Assembly (NCBI GenBank): GCA_017434045.1 | Contig: JAFRGA010000019.1 | Span: 1 to 45,799, forward strand | Direction of reading: 5' to 3' | DNA length: 45,799 nucleotides | Source of the DNA: Eggerthellaceae bacterium | GTDB taxonomy: Bacteria; Actinomycetota; Coriobacteriia; Coriobacteriales; Eggerthellaceae | Shown here: positions 1 to 9,592 of the stretch, in pieces | Layout: every line of letters begins with the position of its first letter | Numbering within the stretch: position 1 is the first letter of the stretch | The notes under the pieces: model-generated | Told to the model about the DNA's origin: nothing | The model's database searches: none | Seen by the model: the letters and a program-made list of their open reading frames with translations, nothing else | Made by a program: the position numbers and the translations under genes

Positions 1-180
1 ATTGTCGGGATTGTCGGGATTGTCGGGATTGTCGGGATTGTCGGGATTGTCGGGATTGTCGGGATTGTCGGGATTGTCGGGATTGTCGGGATTGTCAGGA
101 TTGTCAGGATTGTCAGGATTGTCAGGATTGTCAGGATTGTCAGGATTGTCAGGATTGTCAGGATTGTCAGGATTGTCAGG
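1..180 (-). repeat. 9-bp tandem repeat, 20 visible units, encoding (Pro-Asp-Asn)n
   Basis: Twenty perfect 9-bp units encode PDN in the surface protein. Read along the gene, the first ten (91-180) use CCT for Pro and the next ten (1-90) use CCC. The array runs off the window. Because the unit is three codons, gain or loss of copies keeps the frame and only changes stalk length. Confidence 0.97.
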
Positions 181-3100
181 ATCGCTCGAAGCTTTGATCT
201 TGAAACTCGCTTCAGCAACGGCGGCGTCGTAATTCCTATCACCTGCAGCCGTAGCTACGACCACATAGGATCCACTCTCGGTTGGCGCCGCGTCGAGCTG
301 CGTGCGCGCACCGGCGCTTTCGCGGAAGTAGGCAAGCGCAATATCGCCGCTATAACGCGCAGGATAAGCCGCATCGTCCACGGAGTAGGCGACTTCGGCG
401 GGCTTGCCGTCGGCGACTTTGTCCTGAGCCGTAACGGTTAGGGGTAGCGGCGCTTTCTCGACGGTGATCATGGCATAGTCGAAGTTTCCTTCATGGGTGT
501 CATTGCCGGCTACGTCCACGCGGACTGCCGAAACGCCGGCATTTCGCACGCTCACGATTCCCTTATCGTCAAGTTCGATGACGTTGTCTTCCACCATCGG
601 AAGATCCTCGCTCGAAATCCGAGAATACGAAAGGGCAGGGTCTGCAACCTCCGACCCGTTGCTATCCCGCACCTTGGCCTGGACGGCAAACGGCGCAACG
701 CCGAATGTCACCGTCTTGTCTTCAGCCGCGATGCGATAACCCCTCACCCGCTTGTCGAAATGCTCGGTCTCGTCCTTCACGATATAGTTCGGGTCTTTCG
801 AATAGCTGGCCGTCACCTCGTACTCGCCGGCGCCGACATGGGGGAATTCGTGCGTCGCGACAAGCGACCCACTGTCGATTTCGATTTGCGCCTGAGCATT
901 GGCGGCAGCTTGCGCGTTAAGGCGGGCGACGCGCATGCGCCGGGTGCTCATGGCGCCGGGCTCGTCGTACGCGACATCGAGGTCGACGAACTTGCCCTCG
1001 ATATCGGAAAGTGCACCAACGATCGTCACGATGACTTCGGCGCTTTCCGTCGATTGGTCGCCAACGGCTGTGATCACGAGGGTGGCGGGACGGGGGAGGA
1101 TGGCAAACGGTATCCTGCCGCTCGATACGGCTCGATATTTTGCAGTCTCGGAAACGCTCACCTCGACGCTGTAGTTCCCTGCGTCCTTGGGCGCACCGCT
1201 AAGCGCATTGCCATCATTGTCGTAGTAGGTGATAACCGTCTCGCCATCGGAGTAGCTCCACACAAGAGGATAGTCGATGGCCTGAGCGTCATACACGAGC
1301 CTCTCGGGCATGTCGACGAAGAGGAACGGCTCTGGCTTGTCGAGGATGGTGAACGTGGCGCTTGCCTCTGCGGCGCCGTAATGCGAGCTGCCGGGCGTGG
1401 AAGCCACCACGCGGTAGCTTCCAACATCGACAGGGGCCGTATCGAGCTTGTCGCCAAGCGTGCCGTCGTCCTGCTCCTTGTAGTAGGAGAGCTGGATTTC
1501 CTGAGCCTGATCGACAGGCTTGCCGTTCTCGGCTTTGAACGTCGTGGTCACCGTTGCAGGCTTGCCGTCGTATTCCTTGTCCGACACATCGACGGTCAGC
1601 GTGATCGGGCACTTGCGGATGAGGAACAGGCGTGTGTCGCTCGCGGAAACCCCGTCAAGTGTCGCCGTCGCGGTGACCAGGTACACGCCGGGCTCGGACG
1701 GACTGGATTGACCTGGCGTGTACGCGAACGCCAGGTCAGCCCCGGCAGTTGCCTCCACTTCGGGATAGTCGGCGGGCTTGCCGTCGTACACCTTGTCCAA
1801 ATCGCCGACGATCTTCACCTGCACGTCGGGATTTGGCAGCGGCACCTCGAGCGTTGCGGAAGCATCCGCAACGAGGTAGTTCCTGTTTGCGAAACTGGCT
1901 TTCACCGTGTAAACCCCCGGCGCGATTCCATCGAACGAGCAAGCGGCCCTGAAAACGCCATCCGATTCCTCGATCGTGGCTTCGGCAGCTTTCTCGCCTA
2001 GCGTGACGCTTATCGTGTTCCCGACGACATCGCCGTAAACGCCCGAAAGGACGATAGAGACCGAAGCCTTCCCTTCGTCATCGACGCTTGCCGCCAGCGC
2101 GAGAACGCCGTCCTTCGGCGTGATGGTGAACGCTCGCTCGCAACGTGCGCCTTCATACCGATCGGTTTCGGTGACGCTGGCTGTAAGGATGTAGGCACCT
2201 GCGTCCTTGGGGGCGCTGCTCAGCTCCTCGCCGCTCTGCGTGCGGTACGCAAGCGACACTTCGCCATCGCCCATACACCACACAACAGGATCGACCACTT
2301 GCGTGTCGTATGTCTTGGACGGATCGTCGATTGCGAGGTACGGCTTCTTCTTCTGGTCGGTGTTCTCGGAAATCTCGAAGGCCGCCGTGTCAGAGGCCTC
2401 CTGTCCGGAGAGTTCCACGTTCACGGTGACGGAATATGTGCCGACTTGCGCAGGCTTGTCATCTGTGGGCCCGTAAGGCTCGGTGGTTCCGTACGCAGTG
2501 GCTTTCTGGCCGACGTACGAAATGCCCGTGACGGTGGCGTTCGTATCATACTCGACATCCGCCACGGGATTGCCGTCATAGGTTTTCGAAAGCTCGTTCG
2601 CATTTGTTATCTTTACATAGGGCAGGGGCTCTGGAAGCTTGCGGATGAGGAACAAGCGCGTATCGCTCGCCGAAACCCCGTCGAGCGTCGCCGTCGCGGT
2701 GACAAGGTACACGCCGGGCTGGACGGGATTGGAGGAACCTGGCGCATATGAGTACGTGACCTGCGCCTGGCCAGTCACGTCAACATCGTCCGCAAGCACC
2801 TTCACGGCGGGGTCGTCGACAGGTTCGCCATCGTAGTATTTCGTCGGGTCCTCGACGATTTGCACGCTCAGATCCTTCAGCTGCGCGGGTTCGACGATCT
2901 TGAATGAAGCCGAATCGGTCACCGTCTGCCCGTCGCGCTGTGCCCACACGGTGACTTCATAGTAGCCGACCTCTGTGGGCATGTAAGGGGCATCGGTCGA
3001 AGTGACGGTCACATCGTACGTGGTCCCCCACTGCCCCAAGCATCGGATGCGCGTGATCGTGCCGTTCGTGTCGAATTGGGGGTTGATCGCAGGCTTGCCG

Positions 3101-6100
3101 TCGTAGTCCTTCGTGAGTTCATCTGCGTTTGTGATCTCCACATAGGGAGGGGTCGTCTGGATGACCTTCTCGAAGACTGTCTCGCCATCGCCCCAGTACA
3201 GATCGGATGCCTCTGATATGCCGTTCAGTTTGGCGGTGAGCCTCATCGTTTCACCGGCGGACCCTGGGATCACTGTGACATCTGTATAAGTTCTGCCGTT
3301 GTCGGCATAGTTCGTGTAAATCGGAACTTGGCTTACGTCGCTGTTCATCGTGTCGTCCGCCATGCGGTAGCCTTCGTACTTCGCGTTTTCAGCCGAGGTG
3401 TAACACGCGGTATCGCCATCGCCGAGCGCGCCGCTTAAATCCCCCACGCGCACGATGTAAGGCTGGCCTTCGACGAGATCGGCTGAGCGCCTCTTGGGTA
3501 CGATGGCGATGGGCGCCCCCATCTTCAAAACGTTCGTGTCCGTGGCGTAGTTGGGATATTGCTTTGCGGTTGTCGTGCCATAGTAGTTAAGCGTAACGTC
3601 GGCGGGCTTAACGAAAGCGGCGGTTGCATCCGAATCGCCGGCGGGAAGGTACAGGTATGCTTTCGCGCGGTTCTCGCCATCGGCGATGGCGAAGACGTCA
3701 GCGCAGTGGAAGTAGCCGGCTGACGTGCTCGAAAGCCCCAGCTTGTAGAACATCCGATCCGCGAACCTGAATGGAACAAGCGGCTTGGTGTCAATTGCGA
3801 TTGCGTTTTGATATACGGGTTCGAACTCGAAATTTGACTTGGTCGCCTTTTCGAATGCGAACCGATGCATCACGCTTCCGCCCGTGACGAGCACGCGCTC
3901 GTTTTCGTTCACCTTGCCGACGACCGTGCCGCCCTGAATGTAGATGCTGTCGCTGCCATCGTCACCGCCATCGCGGCTGCCGCCGTGGCCAATGTCCTCG
4001 GCATCGATGTAGCCCGAGGGAGCGCCGCTCGCCCTTGCCCCGCCTTGCGCGACCACGACACCACCAGAGATCGTGCAGCCCTCCAGGTCGCCTTGGTACG
4101 AGCCGCCGCCGATACCCGCTCCGGAGCCGGTCCTGCCCTCCTCGGAGCTCTCCGAGCCGTTTCCGCCGTAAGCGGCAACGAAACCGCCGCTAATGCTTAT
4201 GGATTTCGCGTCGTGAGCGCCATCCAAGGTGCCTTTGCTCGTGCTCTGCCTGCTTGACGCGCCGGCACCGATACCTGCCGCTCCGTCACCCCCGCGAGCG
4301 ATGACGAACGCTATTTCGGGATCGGTCTTCGAAAGGTTGATGTGGCACTGCTCCACGCCGCCCTCGTAGCCACCGCCGATGCCGGCCGCTCCGGCGCCGC
4401 CTGTTGCCGTAACCTTCGCTTCGCCTTCAATCTTGATGCGGCGTGCTTCGGCGCCACGGCCCAATCCGCTTTCGCAGCCGGCGCCGATACCCGCACCGCG
4501 CGTGCCGCCTTGGGCGTTCACCGTGCCTCCGCTGATGGTGATGCCGCTGCTAGACTCCATTTGAGCACCTTGGCCCAAGCCGATGCCGGCAGCCCCGGTG
4601 CCACCCTTTGCCGTCACGTTGCTCTTGCCCGAAATCGATATGCTCCCGCAGACGGTGTTCCACGTCGCCTGAATGACGCCGCTGAGAACCGTCGAGTCGG
4701 AGACGCCTCCCGATCCTATGCCCGCTGCTGCCGATCCGCCAGTTGCGGTCACGGTCGCACCGTCGATGGAGATGTCAGCACAGCTGCATAGTTTCCCGCC
4801 GCCGATGCCTGCGCCGCCGTCATCTCCTCCAAAGGCTTCGACTATGGCGCCTCGTGAAATGCCGATTTCCCCATAGACGGACGCGAGCGCACCGCTACCG
4901 ATCCCGGCACCGCCCTCACTGCCTGTGGCCTTCACCCTGCCAGGGCCGATGATGGTCACAGACCCGCACTTCCCGTCGCTTGACGTGATGGGATGAAGCG
5001 CCTGACCGGGATTGACGAACATTCCGCCCGAACCGATGCCTGCTCCGCCGTACGCGCCCTTCGCCTCAATGTCGGAGTTTGAAATGGAAATCGATTCGAT
5101 TGTTCCGTACGGACCCGTGCCGATGCCCGCATGGTTCCGCTTGCGATCTCCCCGGGCGGTGGCCTTGATGTTCGAATTGGAAATGGAAATCGAGCCCATG
5201 CTATTTTCGTCGGTTCCAAAGCGGTCGCTGCACGAGCTGCCGATGGTGGGTCCTTCGTAATCCACGTTGTCGAGCGTGATGGTCTTGATATTCGAGCCAT
5301 AACCGGCGCCGATTCCGGCGCCGTCCATCTGATGGATGCTGTGGAAACGGATCTGCGCGTTGCTTATGGTGATGGTGCCGATGCCTCCGTCTTTCAACGA
5401 AAGGTCGTTACTCGATCCGGTGCCGATGCCCGCCCCCTCGATAGTGGCAGTCGGCGAGCCGTTCAGGTTGATGTTGGCGTTGTTGATGGAGATGTCGCTC
5501 GCGCTGCCGTCGCCCGCGCCGATTATCGCGGCATACGAGACGAAGCTCTCACCGGGATTTTGAGGCTTTGGCGCATACGCGTTGATGTTGAGGCGCGAGC
5601 TGTTGCCGTTGATGTTGATGGGCCCCGAATGCCCCTGATCGCCCGCGCCAATGGCAGCCGACTTCCAACCCGCATATGCGTTGATGGTGCCGTTACCCTT
5701 GATGTTGATGGCGCCGCTCTCGTCATCGCCGCTCCCGATGCCGGCTGCTTCGGGTCCTCCCGTTGCCGTGATGGTACCGCTGCGGAGTTTGATGTCGATG
5801 GTGCCCGACTTGCAGTTTGCGCCTCCGATGCCTGCGCCTTCCCCGTAGCCCTTCGCGTTGATCGTCAGTTCGCCGGAGCCCTGGCCGATCTTGATGGTTC
5901 CGCACTTCTCGCCATCGCCGCTTCCGATGCCGGCGGCACTGCCTTTCGAGCCATGCTCTCCGCACCCATAGGCGGTGATGTTGCCGCCCGTTATGGTTAT
6001 CGAGCCGGTGCCGCCGCCTTCGGAGCCGCCGATGCCCGCGCCGCCGTTGTCGCCGCCGTATGCGTGGACGGTGCCGCCGTGGACCCAGAGGTCATGGGTT

Positions 6101-6930
6101 GTTCCGCCCGTGCTCACGCCCACCGCGTCGCCGCCGCCTATGCCTGCAGCGTATGTGCCACCCCACGCCCATACGTCGCCGCCCTGGATGCACACGGTGT
6201 AACATTCACCGTCGCGGCCGCTTCCGATTCCGGCGGCACTGTGCGCACCGTAGGCCTTTATGGTGCCGCCATTGATGTAAATCGAGCCTGTGTTATCGTT
6301 GTAGTTCGTGCCTATGCCTGCACCGCCGTATTTGTCGTGACCGCCATGCGCCTCGAGCGAGCCGTTCGTGGAGCCGTCGCCGTCAACCGACGTGATAATG
6401 CACGTTGAGCCCTTTGGTACGCAAAGGCCCGCAAGGCCATCGTCATGCACCAGCTTGTCGAGAATTCCGCCGTTGTGCTTATAGCCCGCCTTTAGCACGT
6501 TCGTTCCCCGCAGCTTTATGATGGCGTACCCGCTCTCGACGGTGATCGGCGAACAAGACGGCTTCACGGAACCCTGGTCGATCGTCACGTTGTCGAGGAT
6601 CACGTGAATGGGGTTCTGCTCGCTGCCGCCCTTGATCTTTACGGTCGATCCATTCGTGGACGTGCCGACGATCGTGTATTCCGTATTGGGGTCGTTGCAC
6701 GTGCAGTTTCCCGATCCGATGTTGTAAACGGCCGATTTTGAACCAGCTGCCATCTGCGTGGGGTTGCTGATCGATCCGGTTGCAAGCGGTGTTTGGTTGC
6801 CGGCTGCACCGTTGTCGGATTGTGCGTTGCCGTACGCGGAACCGCATACCAGCCCGAGAACCAGAAGGAGGGAGCATGTCGCCAGTGCCATGGCGGCTGA
6901 CAGCTTTGACGGAATGGAGTTTCGCCTCAC
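1..6930 (-). CDS. Giant secreted surface protein (beta-helix repeats, YDG/MBG-like repeats, PDN stalk), 3' end cut by window
   Basis: The minus strand is open in one frame from 6930 to base 1 (2310 codons, no stop); I checked the frame at about ten places. I prefer the GTG at 6930 (GAGGAG upstream), which gives a signal peptide with n-region MRRNSIPSK, a hydrophobic core and a likely cleavage after SAYG; the ATG at 6891 would drop the basic n-region. Residues about 190-1010 carry some twenty repeats built on GAGIG/AAGIG followed by I-x-I-x-GG-x-V/I-x-A-x-GG, the pattern of right-handed beta-helix adhesin-like proteins. Residues about 1260-2240 hold at least seven Ig-like blocks with K-x-YDGKP motifs (YDG/MBG type), and the visible end is a Pro-Asp-Asn repeat. 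The C-terminal anchor lies outside the window, so sortase or other attachment cannot be judged. A role in adhesion or surface display is inference. Confidence 0.9.
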   Translation of the reverse strand, partial: MRRNSIPSKLSAAMALATCSLLLVLGLVCGSAYGNAQSDNGAAGNQTPLATGSISNPTQMAAGSKSAVYNIGSGNCTCNDPNTEYTIVGTSTNGSTVKIKGGSEQNPIHVILDNVTIDQGSVKPSCSPITVESGYAIIKLRGTNVLKAGYKHNGGILDKLVHDDGLAGLCVPKGSTCIITSVDGDGSTNGSLEAHGGHDKYGGAGIGTNYNDNTGSIYINGGTIKAYGAHSAAGIGSGRDGECYTVCIQGGDVWAWGGTYAAGIGGGDAVGVSTGGTTHDLWVHGGTVHAYGGDNGGAGIGGSEGGGTGSITITGGNITAYGCGEHGSKGSAAGIGSGDGEKCGTIKIGQGSGELTINAKGYGEGAGIGGANCKSGTIDIKLRSGTITATGGPEAAGIGSGDDESGAINIKGNGTINAYAGWKSAAIGAGDQGHSGPININGNSSRLNINAYAPKPQNPGESFVSYAAIIGAGDGSASDISINNANINLNGSPTATIEGAGIGTGSSNDLSLKDGGIGTITISNAQIRFHSIHQMDGAGIGAGYGSNIKTITLDNVDYEGPTIGSSCSDRFGTDENSMGSISISNSNIKATARGDRKRNHAGIGTGPYGTIESISISNSDIEAKGAYGGAGIGSGGMFVNPGQALHPITSSDGKCGSVTIIGPGRVKATGSEGGAGIGSGALASVYGEIGISRGAIVEAFGGDDGGAGIGGGKLCSCADISIDGATVTATGGSAAAGIGSGGVSDSTVLSGVIQATWNTVCGSISISGKSNVTAKGGTGAAGIGLGQGAQMESSSGITISGGTVNAQGGTRGAGIGAGCESGLGRGAEARRIKIEGEAKVTATGGAGAAGIGGGYEGGVEQCHINLSKTDPEIAFVIARGGDGAAGIGAGASSRQSTSKGTLDGAHDAKSISISGGFVAAYGGNGSESSEEGRTGSGAGIGGGSYQGDLEGCTISGGVVVAQGGARASGAPSGYIDAEDIGHGGSRDGGDDGSDSIYIQGGTVVGKVNENERVLVTGGSVMHRFAFEKATKSNFEFEPVYQNAIAIDTKPLVPFRFADRMFYKLGLSSTSAGYFHCADVFAIADGENRAKAYLYLPAGDSDATAAFVKPADVTLNYYGTTTAKQYPNYATDTNVLKMGAPIAIVPKRRSADLVEGQPYIVRVGDLSGALGDGDTACYTSAENAKYEGYRMADDTMNSDVSQVPIYTNYADNGRTYTDVTVIPGSAGETMRLTAKLNGISEASDLYWGDGETVFEKVIQTTPPYVEITNADELTKDYDGKPAINPQFDTNGTITRIRCLGQWGTTYDVTVTSTDAPYMPTEVGYYEVTVWAQRDGQTVTDSASFKIVEPAQLKDLSVQIVEDPTKYYDGEPVDDPAVKVLADDVDVTGQAQVTYSYAPGSSNPVQPGVYLVTATATLDGVSASDTRLFLIRKLPEPLPYVKITNANELSKTYDGNPVADVEYDTNATVTGISYVGQKATAYGTTEPYGPTDDKPAQVGTYSVTVNVELSGQEASDTAAFEISENTDQKKKPYLAIDDPSKTYDTQVVDPVVWCMGDGEVSLAYRTQSGEELSSAPKDAGAYILTASVTETDRYEGARCERAFTITPKDGVLALAASVDDEGKASVSIVLSGVYGDVVGNTISVTLGEKAAEATIEESDGVFRAACSFDGIAPGVYTVKASFANRNYLVADASATLEVPLPNPDVQVKIVGDLDKVYDGKPADYPEVEATAGADLAFAYTPGQSSPSEPGVYLVTATATLDGVSASDTRLFLIRKCPITLTVDVSDKEYDGKPATVTTTFKAENGKPVDQAQEIQLSYYKEQDDGTLGDKLDTAPVDVGSYRVVASTPGSSHYGAAEASATFTILDKPEPFLFVDMPERLVYDAQAIDYPLVWSYSDGETVITYYDNDGNALSGAPKDAGNYSVEVSVSETAKYRAVSSGRIPFAILPRPATLVITAVGDQSTESAEVIVTIVGALSDIEGKFVDLDVAYDEPGAMSTRRMRVARLNAQAAANAQAQIEIDSGSLVATHEFPHVGAGEYEVTASYSKDPNYIVKDETEHFDKRVRGYRIAAEDKTVTFGVAPFAVQAKVRDSNGSEVADPALSYSRISSEDLPMVEDNVIELDDKGIVSVRNAGVSAVRVDVAGNDTHEGNFDYAMITVEKAPLPLTVTAQDKVADGKPAEVAYSVDDAAYPARYSGDIALAYFRESAGARTQLDAAPTESGSYVVVATAAGDRNYDAAVAEASFKIKASSDPDNPDNPDNPDNPDNPDNPDNPDNPDNPDNPDNPDNPDNPDNPDNPDNPDNPDNPDNPDN

Positions 6931-7170
6931 CCGAACGCTCTCCTCACGTTTCGCGAGCCTGTCTGTTTGTTGCAACCAGTATCAGCACCGGAGGGCCTGC
7001 CGCCTTAGCCACCTCGGGTGGGATGCTTCGCGGGAAGCGCTTTAATGTGCTATTCCATCAGCGCCGTCTTGCCGAGCGGCAAGGGGTGGCTCGGCGGCAG
7101 GGAGTATGCCGAGCGCCTCGGGGAACACAGGAGATAGTCCCCAACGATTGGAAAACATCAAAGGGGACAG

Positions 7171-7881
7171 ATGGACGTGGTTGCAAGCGATGGCGGAGTG
7201 TTCACGCTCACGGTCGAGGACGGCACGAAGGCCACTGCCGACGCGGGCAAGGACACCTTCGCTGCGGACGGCTTCACCGCCTTCGTCTCCCAGCCCCTTC
7301 TCAAGGGCGACGGGGCGAGCACGCTTGCCACAAGCCTCGCGCCGTACCTGGCGCTCGAAGGCGAGACGGTCGAACGGGCGGCGAGCCCCGTGGAGATAGA
7401 CTTCGCCCGCTACGGCATCGACCTGCGCGCGATGGATGGTGCGCTGTACCTGCCGCTTGCCACCGTCAACGACCTCTTCGAGACAAGCAAGAGCTTCCGC
7501 GTGGCTTGGGACGGCTCGACGATATACGCCTACGTGCTCGATTCGAATAACACGAGCCGGCGTACCGAGCCCCTCGCCGACGAGGACGCCTACCTTGCGG
7601 GCCTCGAGAAAGGTGACGAGCGCGCATCCGACATGGCCCAGTTCGCCTATGACGAGATGTGCTTCAAGGTAGATACCTCCTACGGCTTACCGGGATCTGC
7701 CCCGCTCAACGATGCAGTAGCCGCTGACGGATTGGATAAAGCGCTCAAGGACAACGACCCTGAGACGCGCGAGCTGCTGCTCTCCACGGACAAGAAGCAG
7801 TATCTGTGGGGACTTAACCGCCTGTTAGGGCACGACCTCGATGCCATGAGCGCCGCCATCGCGTCGTTTTACAGCAAGTAG
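7171..7881 (+). pseudogene. Truncated S41-peptidase-like protein (non-catalytic N-terminal region only)
   Basis: The 236-residue product resembles the region that precedes the catalytic core in S41-family (C-terminal-processing-like) peptidases of gut Firmicutes and Actinobacteria. It has a 'YGIDLRAMDGALYLPL' stretch (residues about 75-90) and an 'AYDEMCFKVDTSYGLPG' stretch further on. It stops at 'LLGHDLDAM', just before the catalytic Ser/Lys domain should begin, and it has no signal peptide; an in-frame TAG lies at 7135. The presumed start is preceded by AAAGGGGACAG, which is also part of a GGGGAC-type intergenic repeat, so translation is uncertain. I read it as a gene fragment; a small stand-alone protein is the alternative. 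The 240 bases upstream, shared with the divergent surface-protein gene, show no other gene. Confidence 0.55.
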
Positions 7882-8085
7882 CGAATCTCGCGCAGGGGGC
7901 TTTCGGCCAGAGGCCACATGCCCCGGATGACCGATTGCCCTGGAGCGACCGATCGCCCCAGGGCGGGCGATTCGGGCAACTGGCCCATAGGGGTCGTTTT
8001 CCCTAATGATTTCCATGGCTTGTTGGCGTAGGATAGTGCCTGACAAGCCCGATGCATATTCCATCTTCGAGGGAAGGCCGACGAC

Positions 8086-8664
8086 ATGATGTCAAACGAC
8101 CGCTCTACCCAAGACTTCGGCGATGCCGAGAACCGCACGCCCAGCTGCGTTCTGCCCGAAGAGATGCTCGCGCGTGGATTTGCTTTCGAGGAGGGGAGCC
8201 TCTTCCACGAAGGGAGCCGATGCGATTTGGAAGAGGCGGATGTTCCCGAAGGGGTTGTTTCCTTGGGCAACGGGTGCTTTGCGGGGTGCCGCGAGCTCAA
8301 GAGGGTCTCCTTGCCAGGGACGTTGCGCGAGTTGGGTATGGGCGCTTTCTCAGGCTGCGTCTCTCTGGAGGCGATTGCCCTGCCGGCGGGAATCAGGCGT
8401 CTACGCAAGGAGCTCTTCTCTGGTTGCGAGAACCTCACAGAAGTTCATATCCCCGCAACCGTCACCAGCATCGGAGAATGGGCGTTTCGGGAGTGCTCCA
8501 GCTTGACGAGCGTATACCTGCCCCCCAGCATCACGGACATATGCGCGGAGTCGTTCCTCTCGTGCCCGAACCTCACGTTGGTCGGGCAGCCCGATTCGTT
8601 CGTAGCAGAATATGCCGATAAGCTCGGCCTGCGTTTCGAACCGAGTCCTGACGCTAGCGCATAG
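8086..8664 (+). CDS. BspA-type leucine-rich-repeat protein
   Basis: A 192-residue protein with about five consecutive repeats of the BspA/LRR_5 type (pattern L-x-x-V-x-L-P-x-x-h-x-x-I-x-x-x-A-F-x-x-C), from about residue 50 to 170; 'AFSGCVSLEAIALP' and 'AFRECSSLTSVYLP' are clear examples. No signal peptide or membrane segment is visible, so it looks cytoplasmic, unlike many secreted BspA proteins. The start at 8086 has GAGGGAAGG upstream and a second Met follows at once. Such repeats usually mediate protein-protein contacts; the partner is unknown. The gene stands alone between the S41 remnant and the region at 8665. Confidence 0.8.
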   Translation: MMSNDRSTQDFGDAENRTPSCVLPEEMLARGFAFEEGSLFHEGSRCDLEEADVPEGVVSLGNGCFAGCRELKRVSLPGTLRELGMGAFSGCVSLEAIALPAGIRRLRKELFSGCENLTEVHIPATVTSIGEWAFRECSSLTSVYLPPSITDICAESFLSCPNLTLVGQPDSFVAEYADKLGLRFEPSPDASA

Positions 8665-8693
8665 TCAGCCGCCCGGTTAATCAGGGGATCCCG

Positions 8694-8831
8694 TTACTCC
8701 GGGCGGAGTGCGCGTTCTTTTTCTCGGGCTTTCTCCAAGTTGGCCAGGGCGAGCTCGCGCATCTCTTCGGCGCAGTCAGCGGGCTTCCTCTTCTTCGCCT
8801 TGCCGAGCAGGTTGGCGCAGGGTCCGTCGGC
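8694..8831 (-). pseudogene. Possible decayed small gene (Cys-containing, basic/helical tail)
   Basis: On the minus strand 45 codons end in TAA at 8694-8696 and read like real protein: a CANLLGKAKKRKPADC segment, then a charged helix (EEMRELALANLEKAREKERA). The same frame continues upstream across a TGA (8832-8834) with further Cys residues (TLCRNNF), so the region 8665-9083 may hold the tail of a zinc-ribbon-like gene broken by a stop. No start codon or ribosome site is evident and I do not recognise the family. Nothing else is seen between 8665 and 9083. Confidence 0.3.
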
Positions 8832-9083
8832 TCAGAAATTGTTGCGGCAGAGCGTTTTCCGATGATGCTCAGCTCTTGGAAGGTCGGATAACGGGGAAGT
8901 AAAAAGGAGTCTGGCCAAGTGGAGAGGTTGCGTATGCATATGCCACCAAGAATGCTAAAACGGTGGCAAAGGCAGTGCCAAAAACCCCTTCTAACTGCCG
9001 AAAAGCTGAATTAAGCCATGCGATGATTGACCGTCGAATTGCTCGACTATAGAATGTTCGCGCAAAGCCTCGAGTAAGGAATC

Positions 9084-9536
9084 ATGCGCATGGGCAAAGT
9101 AGTCTATCGGGGACATATTGACGGTCCGTTTTACGGATTCGATGACGGAGCGGTCTTCAAGACCGAGGACGGCACCTACTGGCGCCAGGCGCGGTTCCGC
9201 TATTGGGAGCATGAGGAGTACATGCCCGAAGTTCTCATCGAGGAAGTCGACGGAGAGCTGGTGATGACGGTCGCTGGCGAATCGGAGCTGGTCGAACGCA
9301 TCGATGACGTCGAAGAAGCCGAGATCGAGGGCGAGTTCGTCGGATGGGACGGCACCAAGCGCTACACGCTGGTCGATGGCCGCGAATGGGAGGAATACGG
9401 CTACCGCTACAAGTTCAGGTACGCCTACAACCCCGATGTCGTCCTCGTGCGGATAGGCGAATCGACCATCATGCATGTCAAGGGCGTGCATGCCCGCGTG
9501 AAGCCCGCTGGGTCGGAAGACCCCGTTGTCGAATAG
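9084..9536 (+). CDS. Small acidic protein with two copies of a ~55-residue aromatic domain
   Basis: A 150-residue cytoplasmic-type protein of unknown function made of two similar halves. Half one (about residues 13-60) reads G-x-F-Y-G-F-D-x-G-x-V-F-x-x-x-D-G-x-x-W-x-Q-A-x-F-R-Y-W. Half two (about 80-138) reads G-E-F-V-G-W-D-G-x-x-x-Y-x-L-x-D-G-x-x-W-x-x-Y-x-Y-R-Y-x-F-R-Y-A-Y-x-P-x-V. I recall single and repeated copies of this Trp/Tyr-rich domain in bacterial hypothetical proteins, but know of no assigned role. The start at 9084 follows AAGGA at good spacing; the next Met is two codons on. No signal peptide or transmembrane helix. Confidence 0.7.
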   Translation: MRMGKVVYRGHIDGPFYGFDDGAVFKTEDGTYWRQARFRYWEHEEYMPEVLIEEVDGELVMTVAGESELVERIDDVEEAEIEGEFVGWDGTKRYTLVDGREWEEYGYRYKFRYAYNPDVVLVRIGESTIMHVKGVHARVKPAGSEDPVVE

Positions 9537-9592
9537 CCTCTCTGGCCTGTATGATTAAGCCGTAATGGCTGAGGCAGGTTGGAGGCCAGAAC

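Noticed and set aside
1..180. CRISPR-like or telomere-like repeat
   Set aside because: Pure 9-bp coding repeat (PDN) in frame with the surface protein.
493..2001. 502-codon open frame on the plus strand
   Set aside because: It lies antisense to the surface-protein gene, which has repeats, a signal peptide and a ribosome site; the frame is open because of GC-rich codon bias and has no domain pattern.
5131..6408. 425-codon plus-strand frame rich in Ala, Asp and Val
   Set aside because: Antisense image of the Gly-rich beta-helix repeats of the minus-strand gene.
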